NCBI GenBank assembly: GCA_018712465.1
Contig: DVGY01000131.1
Span: 1-10,608 of the forward strand
Source: Candidatus Egerieicola pullicola
GTDB taxonomy: Bacteria; Bacillota; Clostridia; Oscillospirales; Ruminococcaceae
Direction: 5' to 3'
DNA length: 10,608 bases
A model generated the notes under the pieces. It made no database searches. It was not told the origin of the DNA and worked only from the letters and a program-made list of their open reading frames with translations. Below, one piece after another: positions 1 to 4,677 of the stretch (positions are counted from its first letter, which is position 1; each line of letters begins with the position of its first letter). Made by a program: the position numbers and the translations under genes.

Positions 1-383
1 CCGGTAAAGTGGAGGTTGATGTCCTCCATGGGGACCACCTGGGAGTACCCGCCGCCGGCGGCGCCTCCCTTAATGCCGAACACCGGGCCCAGGCTGGGTT
101 CCCGGAGCGCCAGCACCGTCTTTTTGCCCAAACGGTTCATGGCCTGGGCCAAGCCCACCGACACGGTGGTTTTCCCTTCCCCGGCGGGGGTGGGATTAAC
201 GGCGGTGACCAGGATCAATTTGCCTTCCGGCCGGTCCTGAAGGCGCTGTTCCAGCTCTTTGGAGAGTTTGGCTTTATAATGCCCATAAAAAATCAATTCT
301 TCCGGCTGAATCCCTAATTCTGCCCCGATTTCCTGAATGGGGCGCATGGTTGCTTCCTGTGCGATTTGAATATCCGATTTCAA
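1..383 (-). CDS. fhs: Formate-tetrahydrofolate ligase, N-terminal part (cut by the window edge)
   Basis: This cytoplasmic enzyme joins formate to tetrahydrofolate using ATP, giving 10-formyl-tetrahydrofolate for purine synthesis and, in acetogens, the methyl branch of the Wood-Ljungdahl pathway. About 127 residues are visible and the rest of the roughly 550-residue protein lies left of position 1. The family start (KSDIQIAQEATMRPI), the motif FYGHYKAKL near residues 32-40, the P-loop PAGEGKTT at residues 66-73 and the stretch REPSLGPVFGIKGGAAGGG are all present. I chose the TTG at 383-381 because AGAAAGGA (401-394) lies 10 bases upstream and because the protein then begins where family members usually do. 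An in-frame ATG at 404-402 would add seven residues but has no good ribosome binding site. The gene is transcribed divergently from tsaE. Family identity is very secure; the exact start is less so. Confidence 0.95.
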   Translation of the reverse strand, partial: MKSDIQIAQEATMRPIQEIGAELGIQPEELIFYGHYKAKLSKELEQRLQDRPEGKLILVTAVNPTPAGEGKTTVSVGLAQAMNRLGKKTVLALREPSLGPVFGIKGGAAGGGYSQVVPMEDINLHFT

Positions 384-393
384 AGGACTCGCT

Positions 394-401
394 TCCTTTC
401 T
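394..401 (-). promoter_or_regulatory. Ribosome binding site deciding the fhs TTG start
   Basis: On the minus strand AGAAAGGA lies 10 bases before the TTG at 383-381. It lies inside the codons that would follow the upstream ATG at 404, so it cannot serve that ATG. This supports a TTG start. Confidence 0.6.
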
Positions 402-428
402 CATAAAATAGCGCAAATACCAAGATAC

Positions 429-449
429 TTTCCGTCGAATCCACGGAAA
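429..449. promoter_or_regulatory. Perfect 7-bp inverted repeat at the start of the fhs transcript
   Basis: The arms TTTCCGT (429-435) and ACGGAAA (443-449) are perfectly complementary, with a 7-base centre. They begin about 12 bases downstream of the fhs -10 box, so they fall in the first bases of the fhs mRNA. This could be a repressor operator or a small 5' hairpin. There is no U-run after it, so it is not an intrinsic terminator. The function is unknown. Confidence 0.4.
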
Positions 450-460
450 TGATTGCCCTA

Positions 461-489
461 ATTATAGCATATCTCTGAAAATGTGGAAA
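461..489 (-). promoter_or_regulatory. Probable sigma-A promoter of fhs (extended -10)
   Basis: Reading the minus strand, TTTCCA (489-484; 4 of 6 matches to TTGACA) is followed after 17 bases by TATAAT (466-461). A TGC just before the -10 makes an extended -10 element. It lies about 78 bases upstream of the TTG start. Its -35 is 5 bases from the -35 of the divergent tsaE promoter. Confidence 0.75.
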
Positions 490-494
490 GCCCC

Positions 495-523
495 TTGCAA
501 TGATTTATGAAAAACACTATAAT
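495..523 (+). promoter_or_regulatory. Probable sigma-A promoter of the tsaE-tsaB-rpiB-upp operon
   Basis: TTGCAA (495-500) and TATAAT (518-523) are separated by exactly 17 bases, close to the sigma-A consensus. Transcription should start near 530, leaving a leader of about 70 bases before tsaE. This also rules out the in-frame ATG at 507, which lies inside the promoter. Confidence 0.8.
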
Positions 524-551
524 AGGAGTAGCGATTGTTCGCAAAAACTGT

Positions 552-586
552 AAGAGCCGCCAGCGAAAGAGACCTTCCTGGCTCTT
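552..586 (+). promoter_or_regulatory. Inverted repeat in the tsaE leader
   Basis: AAGAGCC (552-558) and GGCTCTT (580-586) can pair, and GCCAG (559-563) can alternatively pair with CTGGC (578-582). The structure ends three bases before the AAAGGAG Shine-Dalgarno at 589-595. No U-run follows, so it is not a classical terminator. It may influence translation initiation or mRNA stability, but this is only inference from base pairing. Confidence 0.3.
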
Positions 587-602
587 TCAAAGGAGTATTT
601 CT

Positions 603-1100
603 ATGGAACAGTACACCTCCCACTCCCTGGAGGAAACCCTTTCCATCGCCCGGGAGGTGGGAAAATCCCTGCCCCCATCCACGGTGGTGGCTTATCTGGG
701 CGGACTGGGAATGGGCAAAACGGCCTTTACCGCCGGTTTAGCCCAAGGGATGGGCATTGAAGATTCGGTGTCCAGCCCCACCTTTGCTTTGGTGAATGTC
801 TACTACGGACATCCCACCGATCTGGTGCACTTTGATATGTACCGCATCAGCTCCCCCGACGATCTGGAAGCCACCGGCTTTTTTGATTATCTGGACACCA
901 ACGCAGTTCTGGCGGTGGAGTGGAGTGAAAACATCCTCTCGGCGCTGCCGGAAAATTGCCTTTTTGTCCATTTGGCGCCGGGCAAGGACTCGGACCAGCG
1001 GGTCATCACCCTCTGTCACGGCAGCAAGGAGCTGAACGAATTTTTCAGTTCCCTTCCAGGATACTCCAATTCGGCATCCAACACAATCACAAATTTCTGA
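603..1100 (+). CDS. tsaE: tRNA threonylcarbamoyladenosine biosynthesis ATPase TsaE
   Basis: TsaE is the ATPase partner of TsaB and TsaD in the complex that puts threonylcarbamoyl on A37 of ANN-decoding tRNAs (t6A). The 165-residue product has the family's usual length. Visible motifs are the Walker A loop GGLGMGKT (residues 33-40), the switch region SSPTFALVNVY (57-67), HFDMYR (76-81) and VEWSENI (105-111), all typical of the YjeE/TsaE family. The ATG at 603 follows AAAGGAG (589-595) with a 7-base gap; an upstream in-frame ATG at 507 falls inside the promoter and is rejected. It is the first gene of the operon, 18 bases before tsaB, as expected for functional partners. Neither tsaD nor rimI, often found beside this pair, is in the window. 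The call is very secure. Confidence 0.95.
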   Translation: MEQYTSHSLEETLSIAREVGKSLPPSTVVAYLGGLGMGKTAFTAGLAQGMGIEDSVSSPTFALVNVYYGHPTDLVHFDMYRISSPDDLEATGFFDYLDTNAVLAVEWSENILSALPENCLFVHLAPGKDSDQRVITLCHGSKELNEFFSSLPGYSNSASNTITNF

Positions 1101-1118
1101 AATAAATAAGGCTATTGT

Positions 1119-1838
1119 ATGAAGATTCTTGCCATCGACACCTCCGCCAAGGCAGCCAGCGCCGCTTTGCTGGAGGGCGAAAAGCTGCTGGGGGAATTTT
1201 ATACCCACAGCGGCCTCACCCATTCCCAAACCCTGATGCCCATGGTGGAGCAGCTGTTGAGCTGCTGCCAGGTCACCCTGCCCCAAATCGATGTCATGGC
1301 CCTTTCCGCCGGGCCCGGTTCCTTTACCGGGCTGCGCATCGGCATGGCGGCCATCAAGGGAATGGCCTTCCCTCAAAACACCCCCTGCGTCAAGGTGTCC
1401 ACCTTGGAAGGGCTTTGCTACAATCTCCCGGAATTTTCCGGTCTGCTCTGTCCCGTGATGGACGCCCGGTGCGGACAGGTGTACAACGCCCTGTTTCAAT
1501 GGAAGGAAGGCAGTCTAAACCGCCTGACCCCAGACCGGGCCATTACCATCCCGGAACTGGAAGAGGAGCTGAAATCCTGCTCCCAGCCTATTTTGCTGCT
1601 GGGCGACGGCAGCCCTCTGTGCTATCAATCTATGCAACTCCATCAGCTTTCCCTGGCAGGTGCAGCCAACCGCTATCAGCGGGCCTCCGGTGTGGGGCTG
1701 TGCGCCTATCAAGCCGCCCTGCGGGGCGAGACCCTTCCCCCGGACCAGCTTCGCCCGGATTATCTCCGGCTGCCTCAAGCTCAGCGGGAACTGATGATGA
1801 AAAAAAATCTGGAATTTAACGGAGGTAACCCATTATGA
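1119..1838 (+). CDS. tsaB: tRNA threonylcarbamoyladenosine biosynthesis protein TsaB
   Basis: TsaB is a non-catalytic ASKHA-fold paralogue of TsaD and acts as its scaffold in t6A synthesis in the cytoplasm. The 239-residue product starts MKILAIDTS, the phosphate-1-like strand of the fold. It carries THSQTLMPMVEQLL (residues 34-47) and the hallmark SAGPGSFTGLRIG (63-75). The C-terminal part has RPDYLRLPQAQ, typical of the family's tail. The start at 1119 has only a weak AAGG upstream (1109-1112), so translation may depend on ribosomes arriving from tsaE, whose stop is 18 bases earlier. The last codons overlap the rpiB start by 4 bases (ATGA), and the rpiB ribosome binding site lies inside this gene. 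The identity is very secure. Confidence 0.95.
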   Translation: MKILAIDTSAKAASAALLEGEKLLGEFYTHSGLTHSQTLMPMVEQLLSCCQVTLPQIDVMALSAGPGSFTGLRIGMAAIKGMAFPQNTPCVKVSTLEGLCYNLPEFSGLLCPVMDARCGQVYNALFQWKEGSLNRLTPDRAITIPELEEELKSCSQPILLLGDGSPLCYQSMQLHQLSLAGAANRYQRASGVGLCAYQAALRGETLPPDQLRPDYLRLPQAQRELMMKKNLEFNGGNPL

Positions 1839-2275
1839 TTGCTGTTTGCTGCGACCACGGCGGCCTTTCCTTAAAGCAGGAAGTGCTGCGCCATCTGGAA
1901 GAAAAAGGATTGGAGTACAAAGACTTCGGCACCAATTCCCCCGAAAGCTGCGACTACCCCGACATCGTCAAACCCCTGTGTCAGGCCATCCAGCGGGGAG
2001 AATGTGACAAAGGGGTGATTATCTGCGGCACAGGCATCGGCATCTCCATGGCAGCCAACAAAATGAAAGGCATTCGGGCAGCCCTCTGCCACGACAGCTT
2101 TTCCGCCGAATTTACCCGCCGTCACAACGACTCCAACATCATCGCCTTCGGCGCACGGGTAATCGGCCCCGGATTAGCCCTTCAGCTGCTGGACATCTTC
2201 TTGAACACCCCCTTTGAAGGCGGCCGCCACGCCGTCCGGGTGGAAAAAATGATGGCCCTGGAACAGTTGGACTAA
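1835..2275 (+). CDS. rpiB: Ribose-5-phosphate isomerase B (RpiB/LacAB family)
   Basis: RpiB interconverts ribose 5-phosphate and ribulose 5-phosphate in the non-oxidative pentose phosphate pathway. The 146-residue protein has the usual length. It shows the substrate-binding CCDHGG (residues 5-10), DYPD (40-43), the active-site loop ICGTGIGISMAANK (63-76) with the likely catalytic Cys64, and CHDSFSAEFTRRHNDSNI (85-102) with the phosphate-binding Arg and His residues. The related LacA/LacB or sugar-phosphate isomerases are possible, but the CGTGIG cysteine and the neighbours favour ribose phosphate. A strong GGAGGT (1821-1826) precedes the start by 8 bases, and the ATGA overlap with tsaB suggests translational coupling. 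Being next to upp is metabolically sensible, because ribose 5-phosphate is the precursor of the PRPP that Upp consumes; that link is inference. Confidence 0.94.
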   Translation: MIAVCCDHGGLSLKQEVLRHLEEKGLEYKDFGTNSPESCDYPDIVKPLCQAIQRGECDKGVIICGTGIGISMAANKMKGIRAALCHDSFSAEFTRRHNDSNIIAFGARVIGPGLALQLLDIFLNTPFEGGRHAVRVEKMMALEQLD

Positions 2276-2287
2276 ATTATAACTCTA

Positions 2288-2327
2288 AGAAAGGACTTGC
2301 CGGTCTTCCGGCAAAAGAAACTCTATG
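2288..2327 (+). promoter_or_regulatory. upp translation start region with a hairpin between Shine-Dalgarno and ATG
   Basis: The best Shine-Dalgarno, AGAAAGGA (2288-2295), is 29 bases from the ATG at 2325, far beyond the normal 5-10 bases. Between them TTGCCGG (2297-2303) and CCGGCAA (2308-2314) form a perfect 7-bp stem with a TCTT tetraloop. Folding would loop out 18 bases and leave an effective gap of about 11. No alternative in-frame start lies upstream within this leader. Either the hairpin brings the site into range, or a weak AAAGAAA nearer the ATG is used. Confidence 0.5.
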
Positions 2328-2954
2328 GAAAACGTATTTGTATTGGATCATCCCCTGCTGCAGCACAAAATTTCCCTGCTGCGAGACAAAAACACCGGCC
2401 CCAAAGAATTCCGGGAACTGGTGGAAGAGATCGCCCTGCTGGAAGGCTATGAAGCCACACGGGATCTGCCGCTGAAGCAGGTCCAAGTGGAAACCCCCCT
2501 GGGTGTGGCGGACACCAACGTGATTGCCGGCAGCAAGCTGGCTGTGGTGCCCATCCTCCGAGCCGGTTTGGGTATGGTGGACGGCATCTTAAAGCTGGTG
2601 CCTGCCGCCAAAGTGGGCCATCTGGGCCTGTACCGGGATCCGGAAACCAAGGAACCGGTAGAGTACTACGCCAAACTGCCGGTGGACGTAGACCGCCGGG
2701 AAGTGCTGGTGCTGGATCCCATGCTGGCCACCGGCAACACTGCCTGCGCTGTAGTGGAAAACCTGAAAAAGCGGGGCGTGAAGAAGATCAAGATGATGTA
2801 TATCATCGCCACCCAAGAAGGGTTGGAAAACCTCCACAACCAGCATCCGGATGTGAAGGTGTACTGCGGTGCGGTAGATCAAACCTTAAACGAAGACGCC
2901 TATATCGTCCCCGGGTTGGGCGACGCCGGCGACCGGATTTTCGGCACCAAGTAA
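2325..2954 (+). CDS. upp: Uracil phosphoribosyltransferase
   Basis: Upp converts uracil and PRPP to UMP and pyrophosphate, the main step of uracil salvage in the cytoplasm. The 209-residue protein has the standard family length. It contains PILRAGLGMVDG (residues 76-87), the PRPP-binding motif VLVLDPMLATGNTA (127-140) and the C-terminal uracil-binding segment GLGDAGDRIFGTK (197-209). It begins ENVFVLDHPLLQHK, as usual for Firmicute Upp. It sits 49 bases downstream of rpiB with no promoter that I can see in the gap, so it is probably the last gene of the tsaE operon. Its leader contains the unusual hairpin at 2297-2314, and a strong terminator follows the stop. The identity is very secure. Confidence 0.97.
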   Translation: MENVFVLDHPLLQHKISLLRDKNTGPKEFRELVEEIALLEGYEATRDLPLKQVQVETPLGVADTNVIAGSKLAVVPILRAGLGMVDGILKLVPAAKVGHLGLYRDPETKEPVEYYAKLPVDVDRREVLVLDPMLATGNTACAVVENLKKRGVKKIKMMYIIATQEGLENLHNQHPDVKVYCGAVDQTLNEDAYIVPGLGDAGDRIFGTK

Positions 2955-2981
2955 TCCTCTAAAAAATAACTGCGTTTGCTG

Positions 2982-3012
2982 CGGCCTTTCCCATTGGAAG
3001 GGCCGTTTTTTT
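2982..3012 (+). terminator. Intrinsic terminator after upp
   Basis: CGGCCTTTCC (2982-2991) pairs over 10 bp, including one G-U pair, with GGAAGGGCCG (2996-3005) across a CATT loop. Seven Ts follow (3006-3012). It starts 28 bases after the upp stop and should end the tsaE-tsaB-rpiB-upp transcript. Confidence 0.92.
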
Positions 3013-3031
3013 GCCGTTCTTTGGGTATACC

Positions 3032-3050
3032 TGTTTCCGACGGGGAAACA
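3032..3050 (+). promoter_or_regulatory. Perfect 7-bp inverted repeat before the transporter pair
   Basis: TGTTTCC (3032-3038) and GGAAACA (3044-3050) are separated by 5 bases, in the short gap between the upp terminator and the first TauE/SafE gene. No convincing -35/-10 pair is visible there, so how the pair is transcribed is unclear. The repeat could be an operator or a leader hairpin. Confidence 0.35.
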
Positions 3051-3077
3051 CTAACCGGGATGGAGAGGTGTTGCAGG

Positions 3078-3422
3078 ATGAAAACCCGTGGAATTTGGGG
3101 AGCTGCCGCCGGGTTTCTCAACGGCTTGTTGGGATCCGGCGGCGGATTGGCGGCAGTACCGGCGCTGAAGGCCCAGGGATTGGAGCAAAAACAGGCCCAT
3201 GCCAACGCAGTGGCGCTGATGCTGCCCCTTTCCGCCGTCAGCAGCGCAGGGATGCTGCTGCAAGGGGTGTACCCGGATTGGGGAATGCTGCTGCCCTTAA
3301 CCTTAGGGGGATTGGGGGGAAGTTTGCTGGGAAGCTTCCTGCTGCCCAAAATCCCCACCGACCTGCTGCGAAGACTGTTTGGAGTCCTGCTGATTTACGG
3401 AGGGGTGCGGATGTTTTTATGA
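3078..3422 (+). CDS. Half-size TauE/SafE (TSUP) family membrane protein, first of a pair
   Basis: The 114-residue product is highly hydrophobic, with about four membrane segments (roughly residues 5-25, 41-62, 67-88 and 95-113). It carries GLLGSGGG (16-23), the glycine-rich motif at the start of each repeat in the TauE/SafE family of sulfite, sulfonate or other organic-anion exporters. Normal family members are about 250 residues with two such repeats, so this is one repeat. The ATG at 3078 is preceded by GGAGAGG (3062-3068) at a 9-base gap; an ATG at 3060 is possible but has a poorer ribosome site. The stop overlaps the next start (ATGA). The two products probably assemble together in the membrane. 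Substrate is unknown, and the gene's neighbours do not point to sulfur metabolism. Confidence 0.82.
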   Translation: MKTRGIWGAAAGFLNGLLGSGGGLAAVPALKAQGLEQKQAHANAVALMLPLSAVSSAGMLLQGVYPDWGMLLPLTLGGLGGSLLGSFLLPKIPTDLLRRLFGVLLIYGGVRMFL

Positions 3423-3802
3423 TCCACTGGCTGTTTTCCCTGCTGGCAGGCGCCCTTTCCGGCACCGTGGCCGCCATGGGACTGGGCGGGGGATTTGTGC
3501 TGTTTTTGTATCTGACCTTGTTTACCGGCCTAGATTTCCTCCAATGCCAAATCATCAACCTGCTGTTCTTTCTCCCCTGCGCCCTGCTGGCGGTGTGGCG
3601 CTACCGCAAGGAAAAGCTGCTGGACTTTTCTATTCTTCTTCCCATGATGCTGTTTGGCAGCGCCGGGGTGATCTTGGGGCGGCTGGCTGCTGCCTGGATG
3701 GGGACCCAATGGGTGAAATGGTGCTTTGGGGCGATTCTGATTCCCTTAGGGCTGAAGGAACTGTTCCACAAAAAGCAGTCCCAAGACAAAGGCAAAAAAT
3801 AA
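3419..3802 (+). CDS. Half-size TauE/SafE (TSUP) family membrane protein, second of a pair
   Basis: The 127-residue product overlaps the preceding gene by 4 bases, so the two are surely co-translated; GGAGGGG at 3399-3405 is a slightly distant ribosome site. It has about four membrane segments (roughly residues 4-33, 40-58, 66-92 and 96-113) and the repeat motif GLGGG (21-25), matching the glycine-rich element of the first protein. It ends in a short lysine-rich tail (HKKQSQDKGKK), probably cytoplasmic. Together the pair equals one normal two-repeat TauE/SafE transporter. Because the second frame has its own start and an ATGA junction rather than a simple base slip, I read this as a genuine split gene and not a sequencing frameshift. 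Substrate is unknown. Confidence 0.82.
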   Translation: MIHWLFSLLAGALSGTVAAMGLGGGFVLFLYLTLFTGLDFLQCQIINLLFFLPCALLAVWRYRKEKLLDFSILLPMMLFGSAGVILGRLAAAWMGTQWVKWCFGAILIPLGLKELFHKKQSQDKGKK

Positions 3803-3838
3803 GCTCTGTACCTCTCCAGGAAGTACAGAGCCATTTTT
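3792..3838. terminator. Bidirectional intrinsic terminator between convergent genes
   Basis: GCTCTGTAC (3803-3811) and GTACAGAGC (3823-3831) form a perfect 9-bp stem with an 11-base loop. On the plus strand five Ts follow (3834-3838); on the minus strand TTATTTTTT follows (3802-3794). It serves the transporter pair and the sirtuin gene, and both stop codons touch its U-runs. Confidence 0.9.
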
Positions 3839-4556
3839 AGACCCGAATCTGGGAAAACAGCTTCCCAATGCTGTCCCGGAACAGATAGTCCGCCCGGTTG
3901 TCGTAAGGGGTGGGATCCCGGTTAATCAGCACCAGTTTTCCGCCCCGATAATTGGCCACAAACCCGGCGGCGGGATACACCACCAGAGAAGTACCTCCCA
4001 CAATCAGCAGATCCGCCCGGTCAATGGCTTGGGCTGCCCCAGCCATCACCCTGCTGTCCAGGCTTTCCCCGTAAAGCACTACATCTGGCTTGATAATCCC
4101 CCCACAGTTGCACCGGGGAATCCCCTGGGTACTGCGCATAAATTCAGCGTCGTAAAACTTGCCGCAGAGGGTGCAGTAGTTCCGGTGGACGGAACCGTGA
4201 AGCTCATACACCTTTTTACTCCCTGCCTTTTGATGCAGCCCGTCAATGTTCTGGGTGATAATGGCCAGCAGCTTGCCCGCCTGTTCCAATTCCGCTAATT
4301 TTTGGTGAGCCCCATTGGGCTGGGCTTCCAGAGGCAGCATTTTATCCCGATAAAACCGGAAAAACTCCTCCGGATGGCGGACAAAGAAATCGTGGCTCAG
4401 CATGGTTTCCGGGGGATAGTCGTACTTTTGGTGGTACAGCCCGTCCACACTGCGAAAATCCGGGATCCCGCTTTCGGTAGACACCCCGGCCCCGCCGAAA
4501 AAGACGATATGCCGGCTTTGATCGATGAGTTGTTGGAGTAAGGCAGCGTGTTCCAT
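3837..4556 (-). CDS. cobB: NAD-dependent protein deacylase, sirtuin (Sir2) family
   Basis: Sirtuins remove acetyl or longer acyl groups from lysines, consuming NAD and releasing nicotinamide. The 239-residue product has the usual bacterial length. It shows the NAD-binding FGGAGVSTESGIPDFRS (residues 20-36), TQNIDGLHQKAG (101-112), the catalytic His120 in LHGS, KPDVVLYGE (156-164) and GGTSLVVYPAA near residue 187. The small zinc domain has CTLC (Cys128, Cys131) and then CNC (Cys149, Cys151), so the second pair is spaced CxC rather than the common CxxC. The GLYHQKYDYPPE segment resembles the bacterial and Thermotoga-type enzymes more than desuccinylases, though acyl preference cannot be read with certainty. 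AAGGAAGGG sits 7 bases upstream of the ATG. It has its own promoter and stands alone. Confidence 0.95.
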   Translation of the reverse strand: MEHAALLQQLIDQSRHIVFFGGAGVSTESGIPDFRSVDGLYHQKYDYPPETMLSHDFFVRHPEEFFRFYRDKMLPLEAQPNGAHQKLAELEQAGKLLAIITQNIDGLHQKAGSKKVYELHGSVHRNYCTLCGKFYDAEFMRSTQGIPRCNCGGIIKPDVVLYGESLDSRVMAGAAQAIDRADLLIVGGTSLVVYPAAGFVANYRGGKLVLINRDPTPYDNRADYLFRDSIGKLFSQIRV

Positions 4557-4585
4557 GACAATTCCCTTCCTTTGGCTTTTTCTCT

Positions 4586-4594
4586 ATTATAGCA
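4586..4594 (-). promoter_or_regulatory. Extended -10 promoter element of the sirtuin gene
   Basis: The minus strand reads TGCTATAAT (4594-4586), a perfect extended -10, about 30 bases before the start codon. The -35 region at normal spacing (TGTTCT, 4614-4609) matches the consensus poorly, so the TGC extension probably carries much of the recognition. The element lies just past the terminator of the upstream glycosidase gene. Confidence 0.65.
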
Positions 4595-4615
4595 CAAACT
4601 TTCCCCTGAGAACAT

Positions 4616-4648
4616 AAAAAACCCGGCAAAGCCAAAAACCTTGCCGGG
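4616..4648 (-). terminator. Intrinsic terminator after the GH127-type glycosidase
   Basis: On the minus strand CCCGGCAA (4648-4641) pairs over 8 bp with TTGCCGGG (4629-4622), and six Ts follow (4621-4616). It begins 30 bases after the stop codon and insulates the co-oriented sirtuin gene from transcription of the 5-kb gene. Confidence 0.92.
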
Positions 4649-4677
4649 CCAAAAGAGAATTGAATGAAAACAGCGAA

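Noticed and set aside
507..602. Upstream extension of tsaE from the ATG at 507
   Set aside because: That ATG lies between the -35 and -10 boxes, so it would not be in the mRNA; the extra 32 residues do not resemble TsaE and a good Shine-Dalgarno precedes the ATG at 603.
738..1499. Minus-strand open frame of 253 codons across tsaE and tsaB
   Set aside because: It covers two securely identified genes in the opposite direction and has no motif of its own.
3011..3418. Extended version of the second TauE/SafE frame starting at 3011
   Set aside because: The extra residues are charged and non-membrane, overlapping the first transporter gene in another frame; the real product starts at the ATGA junction at 3419.
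3419..3422. Sequencing frameshift as the cause of the split transporter
   Set aside because: The second frame has its own ATG, an upstream GGAGGGG and its own complete repeat with the glycine motif; the first ends cleanly after four membrane segments. Not fully excluded, but less likely.
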